The notes under the pieces: generated by a model
What the model saw: the letters and a program-made list of their open reading frames with translations, nothing else
Told to the model about the DNA's origin: nothing
Database searches by the model: none
Source: Mactra quadrangularis
Lineage: Eukaryota; Mollusca; Bivalvia; Venerida; Mactridae
Assembly: GCA_025267735.1 (NCBI GenBank)
Contig: CM046304.1
Span: forward strand, 4,898,001 to 4,962,000
Reading direction: 5' to 3'
Length of the DNA: 64,000 bases
Program-made: the position numbers and the translations under genes
Part shown: piece after piece, positions 27,501 to 42,500 of the stretch
Numbering within the stretch: position 1 is the stretch's first letter
How the letters are laid out: each line of letters opens with the position of its first letter

Positions 27501-30500
27501 AAAGAGTCTATACCGTGACATACGGGGTAGATATTTACTGCATAAAACACCATCATTTGTAGCTGTATGTCAATTTGCACTATTTTTTCATTATAAGAGC
27601 ACTATTTTCCTGCTTCCAAAATTATGTCTATACAATTTTGATAGTTTTTGAAAAAGTTGATAATTAAGTTAAAATCTGTGAATTAGTACCTTTAAGACTA
27701 GCAATTTTATTTATTTATTTATTTATTGGAGTTAACGCCGTATCAACACAATTTAGGTCATTTCACGGCGTCCAGCGCACCTAACCTAGCTTTCCTGGAC
27801 CATTGTCTATAACCAGTACTCACCTACCCTTCCACAAGGCCGGAAACTTCTCCATATTATCTAATCAATGGAGGAAAATCGACATTATTGTCAAATTTTC
27901 ATGGAAGGGTATAACCTCCCTGGGTGGGATTCGAACCCGCACCCCCTCGGGCACGAGTATCCAAATCCCGGCGCGCTATCAACTGCGCTATCGACCCGGG
28001 TTACTAGCAATTTTAATTGTCATAATTGTGGAACTTGGTTGTATAATTTAACCTATCCATGTAAATAGTTTGAATCATCTGTTGAGATATTGATAAAGTG
28101 CGATTTTGGAGTTTACTCCAATGGTATTTTGCTTCTCGTTTAATGGATAAAAACATAATTTTGGTCAATAACTTTTTGAGGACACTGTATATTATGATAT
28201 AGGTTACAATAATTGCTATCATATAAAAGACCATACTTTACCATATACCAAAATTGAAGCCAAATGACGTAGCTACATATAATTTATATTTACATTTGTA
28301 ACAATTCATTGTATACGTTAGTTCTCTATGGTGGAAACAATTTATAGGGATTTTGAAGCAAATCGACTTTTCACAATGTTTGAAGTGCAAGAAATATGAA
28401 ATTGTCAAATCGAGCTAATCTATTCAGTTGCCCTTGCACGCTTTAATCATATTAATTTAATATCTGCTAACAGGTCATTTTCCGCCCACTTTCGCAGCTA
28501 AGTGAATACTCTACCGTTACTATACAAATGAACGAAAGTGACCCATTCGGTCGTTGTGCAGGCGAGTAAGGTCGATCATGTAAAGGTTGCGTATACGAGT
28601 AAATTTTAAAGAAAAAAACCCCTCTCTTTTGGGATGAATTATAATAAAAAGTAACTTAGTTAATAGCTTAGTTAGCTTAAACACATTTTATTTACATATC
28701 GTCCTATAAAATTCACTGCGTTCATATGCACTATTTTTTATAAATAATGAAAGTTAAAGACATCGGTTTAAAATCAGTAAAATAATGTACGTACATGACC
28801 TCATTTACACATAAAGTGGACAAGTTCAATGTTTAAAGTACATTAACACGCATGCCCTATTAAACGACCAGCACATCTCGTTGTTTTCTTTTTTAAGGTG
28901 CTTCTTTACGCCGCTTTATTATACTTTTCAGTCATATTCGAGTAGTTAGGGAGTAAATAGAACAGTTCCTTTAATAAAATTGAGTCCGAAAACTTATCAG
29001 GAACAGCAGCAAAATAATTGCCTGAAATTGGATCGAACACAACTAAGTGGACACTCTACTGCGCCGCCATAACAGCTAGCTAGAAAGTATCAGACAGTAT
29101 CAAAAACATCGTTACAGAAAAATAACTTCTTCCTATATAATATATTAAGCAATATCAATTAAAGGCAACCTAACAATTTTTCTAGAAATATATTCCCTTA
29201 GGTCATTAATAGTTCTAAAATCGATTGTTAAAGTTATCATCTAGGGATTCATATTGCTGTGAATCAAGACAAATTAAATAACACAAGTCTATTTAAAAGT
29301 GTTTACGTTAATGGATGTGTTAATATGAGTTCTGTTTCCTTAACCAAGTCAGATATGGGCTACTAGTATTAACTTATGACGGTATGTCATTTAAGTTGTA
29401 GATAGCTCACAGAGTTACAGCTACCTTCTTTCTACGGAGTCCTTTACTCTACTTATATGCAACCGAAATGTTGGTCAACTGGATAGCACCATCCTTGCAG
29501 GTACCCATTTACACCTGAGGGAACGGAACCTACGCAATAAAAGTTCTTACTAAAGGAAATCAGCAGGGCTTCTGGCGTGGTTCCAACCAGAATCTCAAAG
29601 TATGTGACTAACCACTGAACTATTGCTAAAATGAACGACGTAGCACAGTATGATATAGTTTATTTAGGAGCAGTAGTCCAGTGGTAAGCCGCGCGCTTAG
29701 GAATCGACAGGCCTCTGGATCGAATTCCATTAGAGACACTGCTAATTTACCTGAGCAAGAAATGTACCTACGATTCCTTCACTCCAATCAGGTGTAAATG
29801 GAAACCTGCTAGGGTGATATAATTCCGTCGCGCCAATTTGTCGGCTACACGAAGAGGAATAAAAGACTCCCTACGATAATATTATATATACGAGTAGAAG
29901 TGTTGACATTTAAGATTATTAGATTTAAGTTGAGTATTTAACGAAACAGATTTAATGTTACAAAATTGAAAACACATAAAAACGAAATGTTGCCCTGAAG
30001 TCATTAATTTCTAAAAACTGAGAATCTTAAATGTCAACACTTCTACTCGTATAGATAGATTCCAGAAGCCCAATGGCCAGGGATAATAGTTCTGATGTTG
30101 GCGAACGTGTATAAGTTTGAAACCTAGACTTTAAAACACCACTACTTTTTAATTTTTTTAAGTACATATAGACTGAAGTGTCGGGCATCTGCATATTCTA
30201 CTTTACAACAAGGTTCAGTCGATTAACGTACAGGTTTTTTTGACGCAAGTTAAAACATCTGAGTTTAAATATCGTTTTGTTCATTTTGATTTTTTTAAAA
30301 AGATTTTCTTAGATGTCTCAAAATTGTCTACTCTCTGAGGACATTATTTTACATTTCACACGTGCGCACTTGTTTCATTTTTTTAAGTTGAGTATTTTAC
30401 GAAACATCTTAAATGTTACAAAATTGAAAACACATAAAACGAAATGTTGCCCTGCAGTCATTAAAAGTTATGAAATCGATTGTTAAAGTTATCATCTAGG

Positions 30501-33500
30501 GATTCATGTTGCTGTGAATCAAGACAAATTAAATAACACAAGTCTATTTTAGCGTGTTTACACCAATAAATGAGCCAAGTGTTAATATCAGCTGTTGTTT
30601 CTAAAATACCTTTTCTGAAATTTATGGCTACTTGATGTTAAACTAAATAGTATTGTTACTTTTTACAGCTTAGTTTTAACAAAGAAAATATCAGATATTT
30701 TGTAACGAATACATAAGCACCAATATAAGAAAATGGCGAATATAATGTAACAATGACATTCAAAATAAGAGAACCAACACTTCTACTCCGTTATCGAAAT
30801 CAGTTGCAGAGAAAAAGTTTGTTTTTATGGATGGATTAAACGCCAAAGCAATACACTGTACAGGTCAAATCACAGCAGTCAACCTACTCAACGTTCCTGG
30901 GTATAATAAAAATCTAGATTTAGCTGTAAACCAGTTACCAGGAACATGTGTCAGTGAACCAGCGATGGGAGGAAGAAAAGTATTACAATCATGAATATGT
31001 TTTGAAATTATGAATGGAGCGACAAATAAAGACAAAATATTCTAACTTTCTCGCTGAAGGACTAACAATAGTATTTCTGTACGAAGTGTGAATATTAATA
31101 CATTGTTTACCAAATGTAAGAAAACAAGAGCTCTCGGTAGAGACAACATGCTCGACTAAGTAAGTGTTTGTCACATAAGATGTGGTAAATGATAACGAAC
31201 ATATATATTTTGAAATTAAATAATGATACCTTAAGAAATAAAGAAGTTAAAGTAATAATAACGGTTTTTTAAGAAAACTCTACGTTCAAGGGGAAAAATG
31301 TATTTGGAATTATTAAAACCTTGTCGTGTGGTTGATGATATGGAACATATCTGAAATTTGAAATTGATACCTATAGAAATAGAACAGTTGCCGTAAAAAC
31401 AATATTTTTCAAATAAAATTCACAGTTCAAGGGGAGATAATTTTGAAGAAGAATGTATTTGAAGTTATGAACCTTGTCACATGAGATATGGTTGATAATA
31501 AGGAACATATATTCAAAGTTTGAAGTCGATACCTAAAGATATAAAACAGTTGCAGTAGTTAAAGAAAGCTCTAAGTTCAAGGTAGATGATTCTTAAAAAA
31601 TGTATTTGCAGTTATGAACTTTGTCACATAAGATGTGACTGATAATAAGGAACATATATTTAAAGTTTGAAGTTGATACCTTTAGAAATAAAAAAAAGTT
31701 ATAGTAAAATATATTTTACTGCACAAAACCTTTAATTAAAAATATGGACGCGGACGCCGACGCCGACGCTAGGGCGAGTAGGAGAGCTCTCCATTTCTTC
31801 GAAAAGTCGAGCTAAAAACACCGTGTTCTGTGAAGCAAATGATTACTAAGACAGTTCTGATTGGGTTGCTACGTACTAGTGTGTACATTGCTATGCAATA
31901 ACTATAATTAAAGAAATATAAACACAATAAATGAAAGTTTAAACAGAAAGACGATTGAATAAGCTAAATACTGACACCAAACTTGACAATGTTCAAGCAT
32001 TGACATTTTAGGAATATCTGGAATCTACAAATATTAGAAATATAATGCAAGGTTCAGGTTCGTAAAGTCACTTTACTTTGATCTATATTTTGCTTAGTGT
32101 AACTGACAAAAAACTCTTCATTTATCATTTTATCTTCTAAAATTTCTAAGAACTGAGAATCTTAAATGTCAAACAATTTTCACACAGCCCGAGGACAATA
32201 TTGAAGGTAAATCACTAGCGAAACTGCTGCGTTTCAACAAGTAATACACTTCACAGTGAATAACAAAGCCTTCAGAGTAAAACATATCTAGAAATGTGTT
32301 TCCCGTAGTCATTAATAGTTCTAAATCGATTGTTTAAGTTATCATCGAGGGATTCATATTGCTGTGAACCAGGACAAATTAAATAACACAAGTCTATTAT
32401 CTAATGTGTTTACGTTAATGGATGAACCAAGTGTTAAAAGCAGTCGTATTTACGAAACCATTAATGGAATGTCTGCAAAAACAGTACGCTCCCTCGCAAC
32501 TCAGTGAATCTACTTTAAAAGTGAACGTGTGAATCGCAAAGGAATGCAAAGGAGAGTACAAAAAGATACTATAAGCTTGCTCCAAGATTTCTTTTGTAAT
32601 GACAAGTTGCAATGAGAGGTTTTACTATTTTTCTTAAATCAATACAGGCCCAGTCTCTACAAAAAATGTTGGAAGAGAAAAATAATAAAAATCCAATCAA
32701 AACACTTGCTTCTACGTGCCTATTTGTAAAGTGCCTATAATGCTAAAACGCATATTCTTGGTCTCACACAATGAAAAAGAAAAAAAATTTCTACGCACCG
32801 TAACTCCTCGAAAGTTGGTTGCATTTAAAGCTGAAAAAATATTCTCTCCTCTGAACATATCGTCTGTAATAGATCCTATGCTTCCGTTGGATGATTTTAT
32901 TACTCTGTCGACGGCTTTTGCAATCACCCACACTCCATCAAAAGCATACCCATTAAATTTACTGTAATGTCCATGATTTCTCTCTTGGTATATCCTGAGG
33001 TATTTAAGTGGAGTCTGCACGAAATAGAGTAATATATAAAATGTCTACAGTATATAAATAAGGAAACATTATTTTGGTTAAATCGAAAATCGAAGCAGAC
33101 GAATGGTTACATTTGGAATATGTTCAAGTACAGACTAAACAATTTGCAGGAAACCATTAAAAGAATATATTCATAATTGGATCCAAATGATAATGTTTTA
33201 TCAAAGTCTAGTTCGTGTATAAATCTCGTAAGTGCAAGTCATATAAATAGAGTTGTCGATTTCTATAAAACTATGCACAATTTTCCCACGTAAATAGTCT
33301 CTCGAATATTGTAAAATGAGAAGAAGCAAGAATTGCGGAAATAAATTTCATAAAAGACCACTGAGCATAAAAGTTTGTCATGAGTTTATTTCGTTATAAT
33401 CTATACTGAACAGCTTTTCTTTTGTTTTACACTAAAGATATTTGGTATCACCGAGGTCAACGAACAAGATGTGTACATCATTTTGTAAAAGGGTGTTCGT

Positions 33501-36500
33501 AAATATAATATAAACAGCAACAGTGAAAAACACACAGAAAGGGAAATGTTTTAAGATTTGTATTATAAAAGGGCAACCACAAAAAAAAACAACGAGAAAA
33601 CAAGAAACCAAAGGGGTTTTGCCTTGAAACGGATAACAACTATTTACTTAAGTACTAACCAAGCCTGATTCTGTTTTGGCTTTACTACTACTAAGGGGTA
33701 AGATATCAGTTGATATGTAACCATGTATCGTCTGATTAAGCTCACTTTCATCACAGGGAACATTATTGTCTTTAACTCTCCACCAATCAGGCTCATAACC
33801 TCCTAGAATTATCCATTGATAATTTGGACCATACATTTTGTAGCGATAAGCCTGAAATTATAGTACAGAAATATTATAAATTGACATATTTATGTGATAG
33901 TTTGGATTTTCTAACATGTACTATTTAAAATCATGTTAATATCAGTTCAAATCATACATTAATAATGTATTTCCTTTTGTATACAATTACATGTACATTG
34001 GAAATTAAAGATGACATTGTTGGATCAGTGAAAGAATATGACATTATTCGACCATTTGAAGAAACTATTCAACATAGCAATGCATATCTACTGATTAAAT
34101 ATATCTTGCCAAATTTTTAATATTAGATTACGGCAAACAAAGAATACCAAGTAATATGTGCAGTATTTAAATTGAATTAGCTTATCATTCAAATCATACG
34201 AACAGAAAATTATGGGTTAACTAGGGATTTCTTATAACGGAATAACATAATATTTGATACATGGTCAACTTGTCAAGAACAAAATAGCTGTATTTTGGTG
34301 CATAAACACTACAGAATTAGAATTCTAAGAAGTATGATGAAATATTAATAATTGTTTTGATGTAGAACTCGTGTAAATAAATGACTCAGAGACATGAAAT
34401 ATACATTGGAAGTTGTCTGATTAAATTTGATACAAAAGTTACCATGCAAGTCCAACCAAATATAACACTCATAAGCATTTTTTCACTTCTAGATTGTTCT
34501 TCACACGTTTGAATTGTAAATGCTTTTAGTGTATTGACATTTTGAAAGTGTGCTTAGCTTTCTAACTCAGATAACTATAATTGCAAAAAACAAATGACAA
34601 AATGTTGGCAAAGAAAAAATATCAATGCATATCACATATGAATTATGCATGTCTAGATTTAACAATCAAGTTGTAAATTGAAGTTGAAATTGCTTAAGCA
34701 GACATGGAATTCATTTGCATTATTATTGTTTGCAGTAATAGTTTATTGGCATATCAGACTCTGTTTCAGAATCAATTTCCGATCTTTGGTGTCATCAAGT
34801 AGACGTAGCACAATCAAGAATGACAAGTCAATAGCATTAAAAGTAAAATCTTGATGATGCTTGAAGGTTCCTTTTGTTGTCAAGGAATATAATGTTGAAT
34901 GTCGAACTCTTTGACATTATTCATATCGACACAATGGTTGTAGCTGTAGACAAAAAGTTTAAAATTCTGACAAACAAATTGACATAGCTTTATGATATGG
35001 GCATGTCGGCCAATTTAAATTTAACAAAATAAACTGGAATGATAATTATTAGTTTTGTTGACAGTTGTCAATTTTTACCATCTTAATTTGCGTTCAACTC
35101 TAAATACACGTATCTAAATCAGTCTAAATAGCAAGTTTTTATCTTAATGCCATCACTTAAATAGAAGAGGTGTTGAAAGTGAGAAGACCAAAAGAATAAG
35201 GATGTTTGAAAATTAAAAAAGAATATTTTGTGAACAATATAGTATAGCTTAAAACAACTTGACTAATAAAATACAGCGTTGATCATTTAATCTTTGTTAA
35301 CTTCACTGAGATAGAGAAGATAACTACTGAACTAGACGTAATTAGGTGTAATGATAGGTATAACATCATCAAAGTATTCCATTTGTATAATGTTATACAT
35401 TCATACTCCAAGCAAAGCATTATTCGTAAAAAGATTCGTGGTTTTATGTCAGTTATGCATTCAATTCTTATTATTTCATTCCAAGACTTAGTCATCTTTT
35501 CAAAATAGATTTAAATAATTGCATTGACAATTAATTGGACACTTTAAAGGCGTGTTGAGGTTAAACATAATATAGTCTGGAACCGTTTGATTAAAAGAAA
35601 TTTGACATAAAATTGGCGTAGGAAATATACTAAAGCATATCGCATATGAATAATGCATGTCTTGCATTAACAATAAAGCTGCTTATTAAATTTGAAATGA
35701 TCCAAGCAGTCTTGGAAATTGATCTGAATTGTTATTGTGAACTTACATGCTCGGTTTAATTGCATATCCAACTCAGTTGTATTATTAGTGTCAGATATAC
35801 CAAGGTCATGAGGTAATTTTACTTCGTAGTGAACAAAAAAGGTTATTTTATCAGACAAATGTCTTGCATTTAGGATTGTTCAGATAAATATATACCATTC
35901 TTAGGCAGCATTCGTCATAATATACTGAAAGGATAAAGAAACGCAGGGTGAAATATAAACTAGAAATTAAGTATGATATCGGGCTTCATTTAAAACGAAA
36001 TTTTGTATACTTACAGATAAATTAATGCTAAAAAAATTCCAATGTCTGTATATTGCATCTGTCAATTGGTTAAGTGGTACTGACGATTAAATTGAATGGA
36101 CCCATAGGATTTTGAAATTGAAAATTGATTTGAGTCATCAATATTTTGTGTGTCCGCCGTTTGCTGTGGTCACGGTCCTTATTCTTCTGGTCATAGAGTT
36201 CATGGGAGCGTTTATCCGTCTTATGGGGATGTTATGGGGATGTTGTCCCACTTTTTAATCAGAGCTCTGGTCAACTGCTCTCGAGTAGCAGGGGGAGCTG
36301 TCGCTTTCGAACCTGATTATCCAGCTGGTCCCAAAGATGCTTGATCGGTGACAAATCAGGGCTATATGGCGGCCAATCTAGTGGTTGAATGTTGTTATAG
36401 GTCAGAAAGACTTGGCAAATCTGCCTCAGAGGAAACCGTCGTGGAGCATGTGCAGCAACCCAGGTCATACAATAATGACGTCGAGTAGGGTAAGTTGTGG

Positions 36501-39500
36501 ATCTACGTAGGGGCGACGTACTCTTACATCAACTTCTCGTAATCGATTCCTTACAGTTTTTGAACTTATAGGACACCCGTGATTTCCACGAACATTAAGT
36601 GCACTCTCAACGGCAGTAAGGCGCCGATTACACACATGAAAGACGACGATATAGTGATCCTGACGTCGTGTTGTTACGCGCGGACGTCCTGACCTAGGTA
36701 GATCGGTCAATCGCCCAGTTTCCCGATGACTTCTTACAAGACCTTCTATGGTGGAAACATTAACACCAAATGCCTAGCAACCTAATTTTGTAGCTGTCCT
36801 TGCATCAGCATCCGAATGACCTGACCCCTCTGAACTTCTGTGGGTCGTGCCATTCTTAAAACGAATCAAATTCTCAATTCATTTTAGGAAAGCAGTTGGT
36901 CTTTATAAAGACTAACGCAGTGTGACTTGACCAACGCTGCATGAGACCAGAACAACACGATGCACGAGATTTTTGTTTTTTCCTTCCTCCATTTACCAGA
37001 ACTGCGCACCGAACCGTGACTAAATTTTCGATACATGGCAAGGTGTAATATGACCCAATTTCTCAATCCACAAAATTTCACTTTATTTGAAGAACGCGTT
37101 TTCAAAAAATCGGAAGAAATGTTACCCTGCGTTTCTTTATCCTTTCAGTATAGAAATGTTAACAATCATAGCGTCGTATATCATTCTAACAGTATGATAT
37201 TTTTTGTCTAACACTTTTTACACTTCTTTCTTTTATGTAATTCATCTTAATTTATGTTGTTTTTCCAATGCACAAGTATACCAAATTCTTGTTGTCAGTA
37301 CACTTCAAATTGACCAAATCGGTTAATATGTGTTAGTATGGCACCTGTACATATCAAATAAATTTGAAACTTTAATGTTGGAGTCATGCTATCGAACATC
37401 TTATCTGACTGTTGTATACCAAATTCCTGAAGATTGTAGCGAATTTTTTTTGTAATACTTTTTAGATAATGAATTGCCTCGACGTTTTAATGAACAAGCT
37501 TATTGAGTTTAAATCGACAATAAATACTGCTTTAGAGATAGGTTGATTGTTATTTATGTATGATTATAAAATAATGAGGATATATGAAATACAGTATACT
37601 TAGTATATTAAATGCATGTCCTGCAAAATAAATCGAATTGTGAAATACATTGTATTATTCAAGTTGATAGTTTAAATTTACTTGTACATAATAATGGCAC
37701 ATCAGACAAAGTTTAAATACAAATATCGGAAACGTAAATTATTTATATCTCAATAGTAGATTTGTACATCTACAAGTAAGTGTAGTTGAACAATTAATGA
37801 TAGTAATAGTTTATGGTGAGATAGTAATGAACTTCATACAAAGGATGATATGGAAATAACGATTTTAGCTAATGTTAATAAACATATAAAAGCGCAAAAG
37901 CAGGTATATTCAGAACTACTGGACTCTAACCAGCTATCGTAACTATGTCGTTAATGCAGTGCTTAGTCTGTCTGCACATGGAATAATATTAAAGTTAATA
38001 AAACCAAGTTGAAATTTTAAAGTTGTAATTCATTATAATATTAGAAATGGCACATTATTTCATCAATACAATATTACAATCAAACATGAATTCACATAGC
38101 TAAGAAAATTAAGTTGAAATTTTGTAATTTGTACATTTTACTGAAAATATATCATCAGTGCCTTTAAGCATTCAGATAATTATAACAGATATATTTTTCA
38201 TTGTTGATGTATTGAATAATTTTGACAGTGAGGTAGAAATTACAGTGATAAACATACAAAAGACTTACTGAAAAGCACACAAGACGTGTTGGCAAGATAT
38301 TCATAAATATTTAATGCGAATGCTTGCTGACTTAATCTGCGTATTTTCAATCAATTTTAATAAAATTGAAGTTGCATTGAACATTTTCTTGAATTCTAAA
38401 ACAGGAAATGTATTTGAGACAAAATAAAGTATACAATACAACTTGCAAGCTGTGTGACTCTAAACAAATAATTAATTTCTTCTTTAAGGCAATAACATCC
38501 TTCCAAAAATAGCTTGTTTGTTTGTTTTTGTTGGGTTTAATGCCATAGCAACACATTGTATAGGTCATATAACGGCGGTCAGTTAGCCTACTCACTGTTC
38601 CTGGAAAGGCTAACTTAACTACTTAGCGCATACTTTCGTCAGTGACTGACAACTGCCCTACATAATTAAGAATCATTTGTAGGAGGAAGAATGGCCGTAG
38701 AAATAATCTATGACCAAGCTCAACGAAAGTATGCCCTGTCCGGGAAACGAACCCAGGACCCCTCGATCAGTAGACGGGCGTCATCATATATAGCATTTAA
38801 AATATCAGAAGGAATAAATACAACTCATTGTGTTATCAAAAACAGATAAATAAAAAGTTAGTTATAAAGTCAAATAAGCTTAAATTAGATTAATAAATGT
38901 AACTGTAGACCACTCTGGTGCAAAGTCTATGTATGTATTTTCAGTTTGTGTGCGCGGTTTGTGTTGTTGTATTTGATTTTGGTCTAAAATAGTTTGTGTT
39001 TTGTCCAGTCGGTTCATAGTTTAATTGAATTGTTTAAACGCTGCAAGGTTATTCTAAACTTTTTCTGAGGTCACAGTTACTGATTAACTTTTAACAATTA
39101 AGATGCCAACAATGCTTTCATTCAATATTTTTTATTTATATTTTTTTAATTGGGTTTACCGTCTTATTCAACATATGTTTAGGTCATTTATATCACCAGT
39201 ACTAACTTACCCTACCACGAGGCCGACAACTCATAGATAGGGTATGACCTACCGCGACCGGGCTCGAACCCACGATTTCCGGATTCGAAGTCAGACATGC
39301 TAACCACTACGCCACGGCCGCGGCTTTCAATTTCTTAGAGCGCCTTTAAATACACTTGAAGTCACTAAAACGAGTTGCTTATGCTTTTTCTATTATTTTC
39401 ATTGCTTTTACTTTTCTCTTGTGAATATTTTATTACAAACGTTTCCATTGTTGTAACCTTTACGCATACATTTGTTTGAGTTATTTTCTACTTTTTAATT

Positions 39501-42500
39501 TCTACTCTCTCTCTTTTTTCAGCCTAGAAAAAAAACGTAAATTAATTTGCAGTCTGTGCACATTTTAATAGCATTCAATACGGAAACCATTTTTTGGTGA
39601 CAAGAAAAGAAATAATTGATTCAAGCTGTGTGACCCTATCTTAATTGAAAACATTTCCTGCACCTAAGGGACACAACAGAGAGAAAATCTAGATAATAAA
39701 ATCTTTCTATTCATTTAATGAGCTGATCTGGTGATTTTAAATGAGTGGCAAATGGTGATTTACGAAGAGAAATACTGGGAAGAATTCACTGAGGGGATTG
39801 TTCTCTGTATAGGTGAAATTAGGAATATTTCTGAACAAGAGCAGACCTATTGAAGCTCATTTCACCATCTGTCTAAATCAATTTGGAATGAAATATGTCA
39901 AATTTGAAACATATAAGAGTGTCGGATAGATTGATGTTGAATGATGATATACTGTTGTTATACTGAAGTGCGACAAATAAAAAGGAAAATGATAGTTCAA
40001 TGAACGGTGACATAACATGCCTTTAATGTTTACACCGCGTATATACAAGTAAACATGTCCAATTTCATTAAAACCCAATATTTTGGCGTGAACTATATTA
40101 ACAGTTTTGTTTAGTTTTTTAAAGATACTTCATTGACATATCATCATATAAGATTAACAATGCATATATGCATTATGCACTACTTATAATAAATGTTGAA
40201 CGCCTACATTGATTGTTTAAATTAGTAAATGATGCGCATGCATATGCTTATTCACCTATGAGTGAGCAAATCCAATGTGTAAAGTACATAAACAAACATG
40301 ACTTATAATATGACCAGTATTTAAAAACAAAATTGTATTTAACAATACATGTATTGCTTAGTCTAATAGTAATTGTCTAACACTAGTACAAAAACGAACT
40401 ATTGACAACAGAATGCTGTAAATAGACAAATTATTATCGCCATACCGTGGTACGAATTTGTTCAGTGTATTTATTTTTTTTATTTTTCCTGCTGTGTATG
40501 AATTTACAAAATATTCATTATACTTTATTCATATACATCTGTAACAGATGCGTGTGTTTTAAAAATGTAATTACGAATACATATGGTCAGTGGTGGTTAT
40601 ATGACATGAATAGCACCAATAACAAGTGAATTCTTATGAAATTGTCTGGTTCATAGCTGCTAAAATTGAGAGGGCAGCATAGTACCTACTAGAATACTTG
40701 ATGTTGAGTCTAGGAAAATGTACCTCGATGTTTTAAAATGATTATACCTCATAAGAAATAACCTCTGCAAAGCGGCCCTCCACAGAGAAAATCCTCTGCA
40801 CAACATCATATTTTGATATTTCCCATAGAATTAATTGTACATGTAATTGAATTTGACCTCTGAAGAGCAACAACCTCCAACAGAAACAAGCTTTAGTCCT
40901 TCTGAGTGGGTGTTGCTCAAGGGAGGTTGTACTGTAGTATATTTAAGAAATTAACATTATCCTACAAATTATTATATATTTGTAAAGAAATGGTATGCAA
41001 ATTCAAATGCAATGTGATCGAATCTCCGTCAGAATTAAGGTATTTTAGGAGTATCATTTAACTACTATTAACTACTCATACTTTTAAATATGTCTAAACT
41101 AAATTAACGGTTAACCGAAAATTAACACATATTGATGTTTACCGGTTACTGTCGATTGTAAAATTGCCCTTATTCTTTTAATTTAACAGTACAGAACTAA
41201 CCAAAAGGATTTGGTAATCAAATGTTTATTTGAGACTCACTGAAATCAGTTCAAAAAGAAACATATGCAGATTTGACCGATCATAGTTTTTTTTCTCAGC
41301 AGAAATTATTTCGGTCATAAAAACACTTCAAACCAGCAATATTAAACGCAATATATGAATAATAATCAAACAAGACGAATGTGGGTCACAATCGTAATAT
41401 AAGAATGAATATTCATATTAATTAACACAACTGCATGCGGAGGCGTAAGGTAAAAGATGATCAAGCAAGCAACCATCTTAGAATTGACATGGAATGGCGT
41501 CATTATGAAAGAAATATCATTTCTTATCTGATTTTATAGCAGAACATATTACTCAAGGAATATTTACGTGACAAGAAAATGCATTACAGCGTGACAGTTG
41601 ACACATTGGAAATGAAAACAACAGAAGGATGTATCAATACATGCATGTAACAGCAATTTTCTTGACAATGGTTTGCTACATAAATGATTTACATTGTAGA
41701 TTGACTACTCTGAAGCGAGACAGTCACATTTATTAACAATGATGTTTACGACGGCTTTTTGGATTGCACAACATTAACAAAATTAGAAATTCTTCTGTGT
41801 CCGCGGTCTTGGCAGAATTAAGAGTGCAGGTATTCACGTTCGAAGAGCATGGGTCTGATTCTATACCGCTGGAGGTTATACATAGCCACGAAAACTCAAT
41901 GTTTTTGTTTGACTTGCCCCCGTAGATGGAGAAGTTGACGGCATCTTTTAGAAGGGTAAGCGAGTAATGGTAATGAAGTAAGTCAAAGATGATTGGGCAG
42001 ATAAATATCTTGTATGTTATAATCTAACACAAAATGGCGTTAAATCTAATTTGAAAGATAATTCTGTATTGAAAGAAAGTCACTGTAATATCTTTAAATT
42101 ATAAAAACTCTTTAATATGAGATATCCGTCCATTACTTTTGGAGATATAATTAATGAACAAACTTAATTAATTTACACTGAAATCATTTAAGAAAACAGA
42201 TGACTTTGTAATTAATGTTATTGCTTGGTTGCTATTACATAAATATAAACTTTCAAGACGTTATAAAAGAGTACGAAAATACATCAAGGACAGGAACAGT
42301 AAACAAACTAGATTAATTTTTGACATTTTCCCCTTAATATACTTCATCTTAAATGTCTTTAGAGTGCTCATCAAGTCAGTTTTTTACTATGCCTGATTGT
42401 AATTTATTTTTCTTATTTTATTCTCATTTTTTGCCAGTAATATTGGGTTTCCATAAACAACCTTCATTATACCAAATTACAAGTGTATGCTTCCAGTAAT

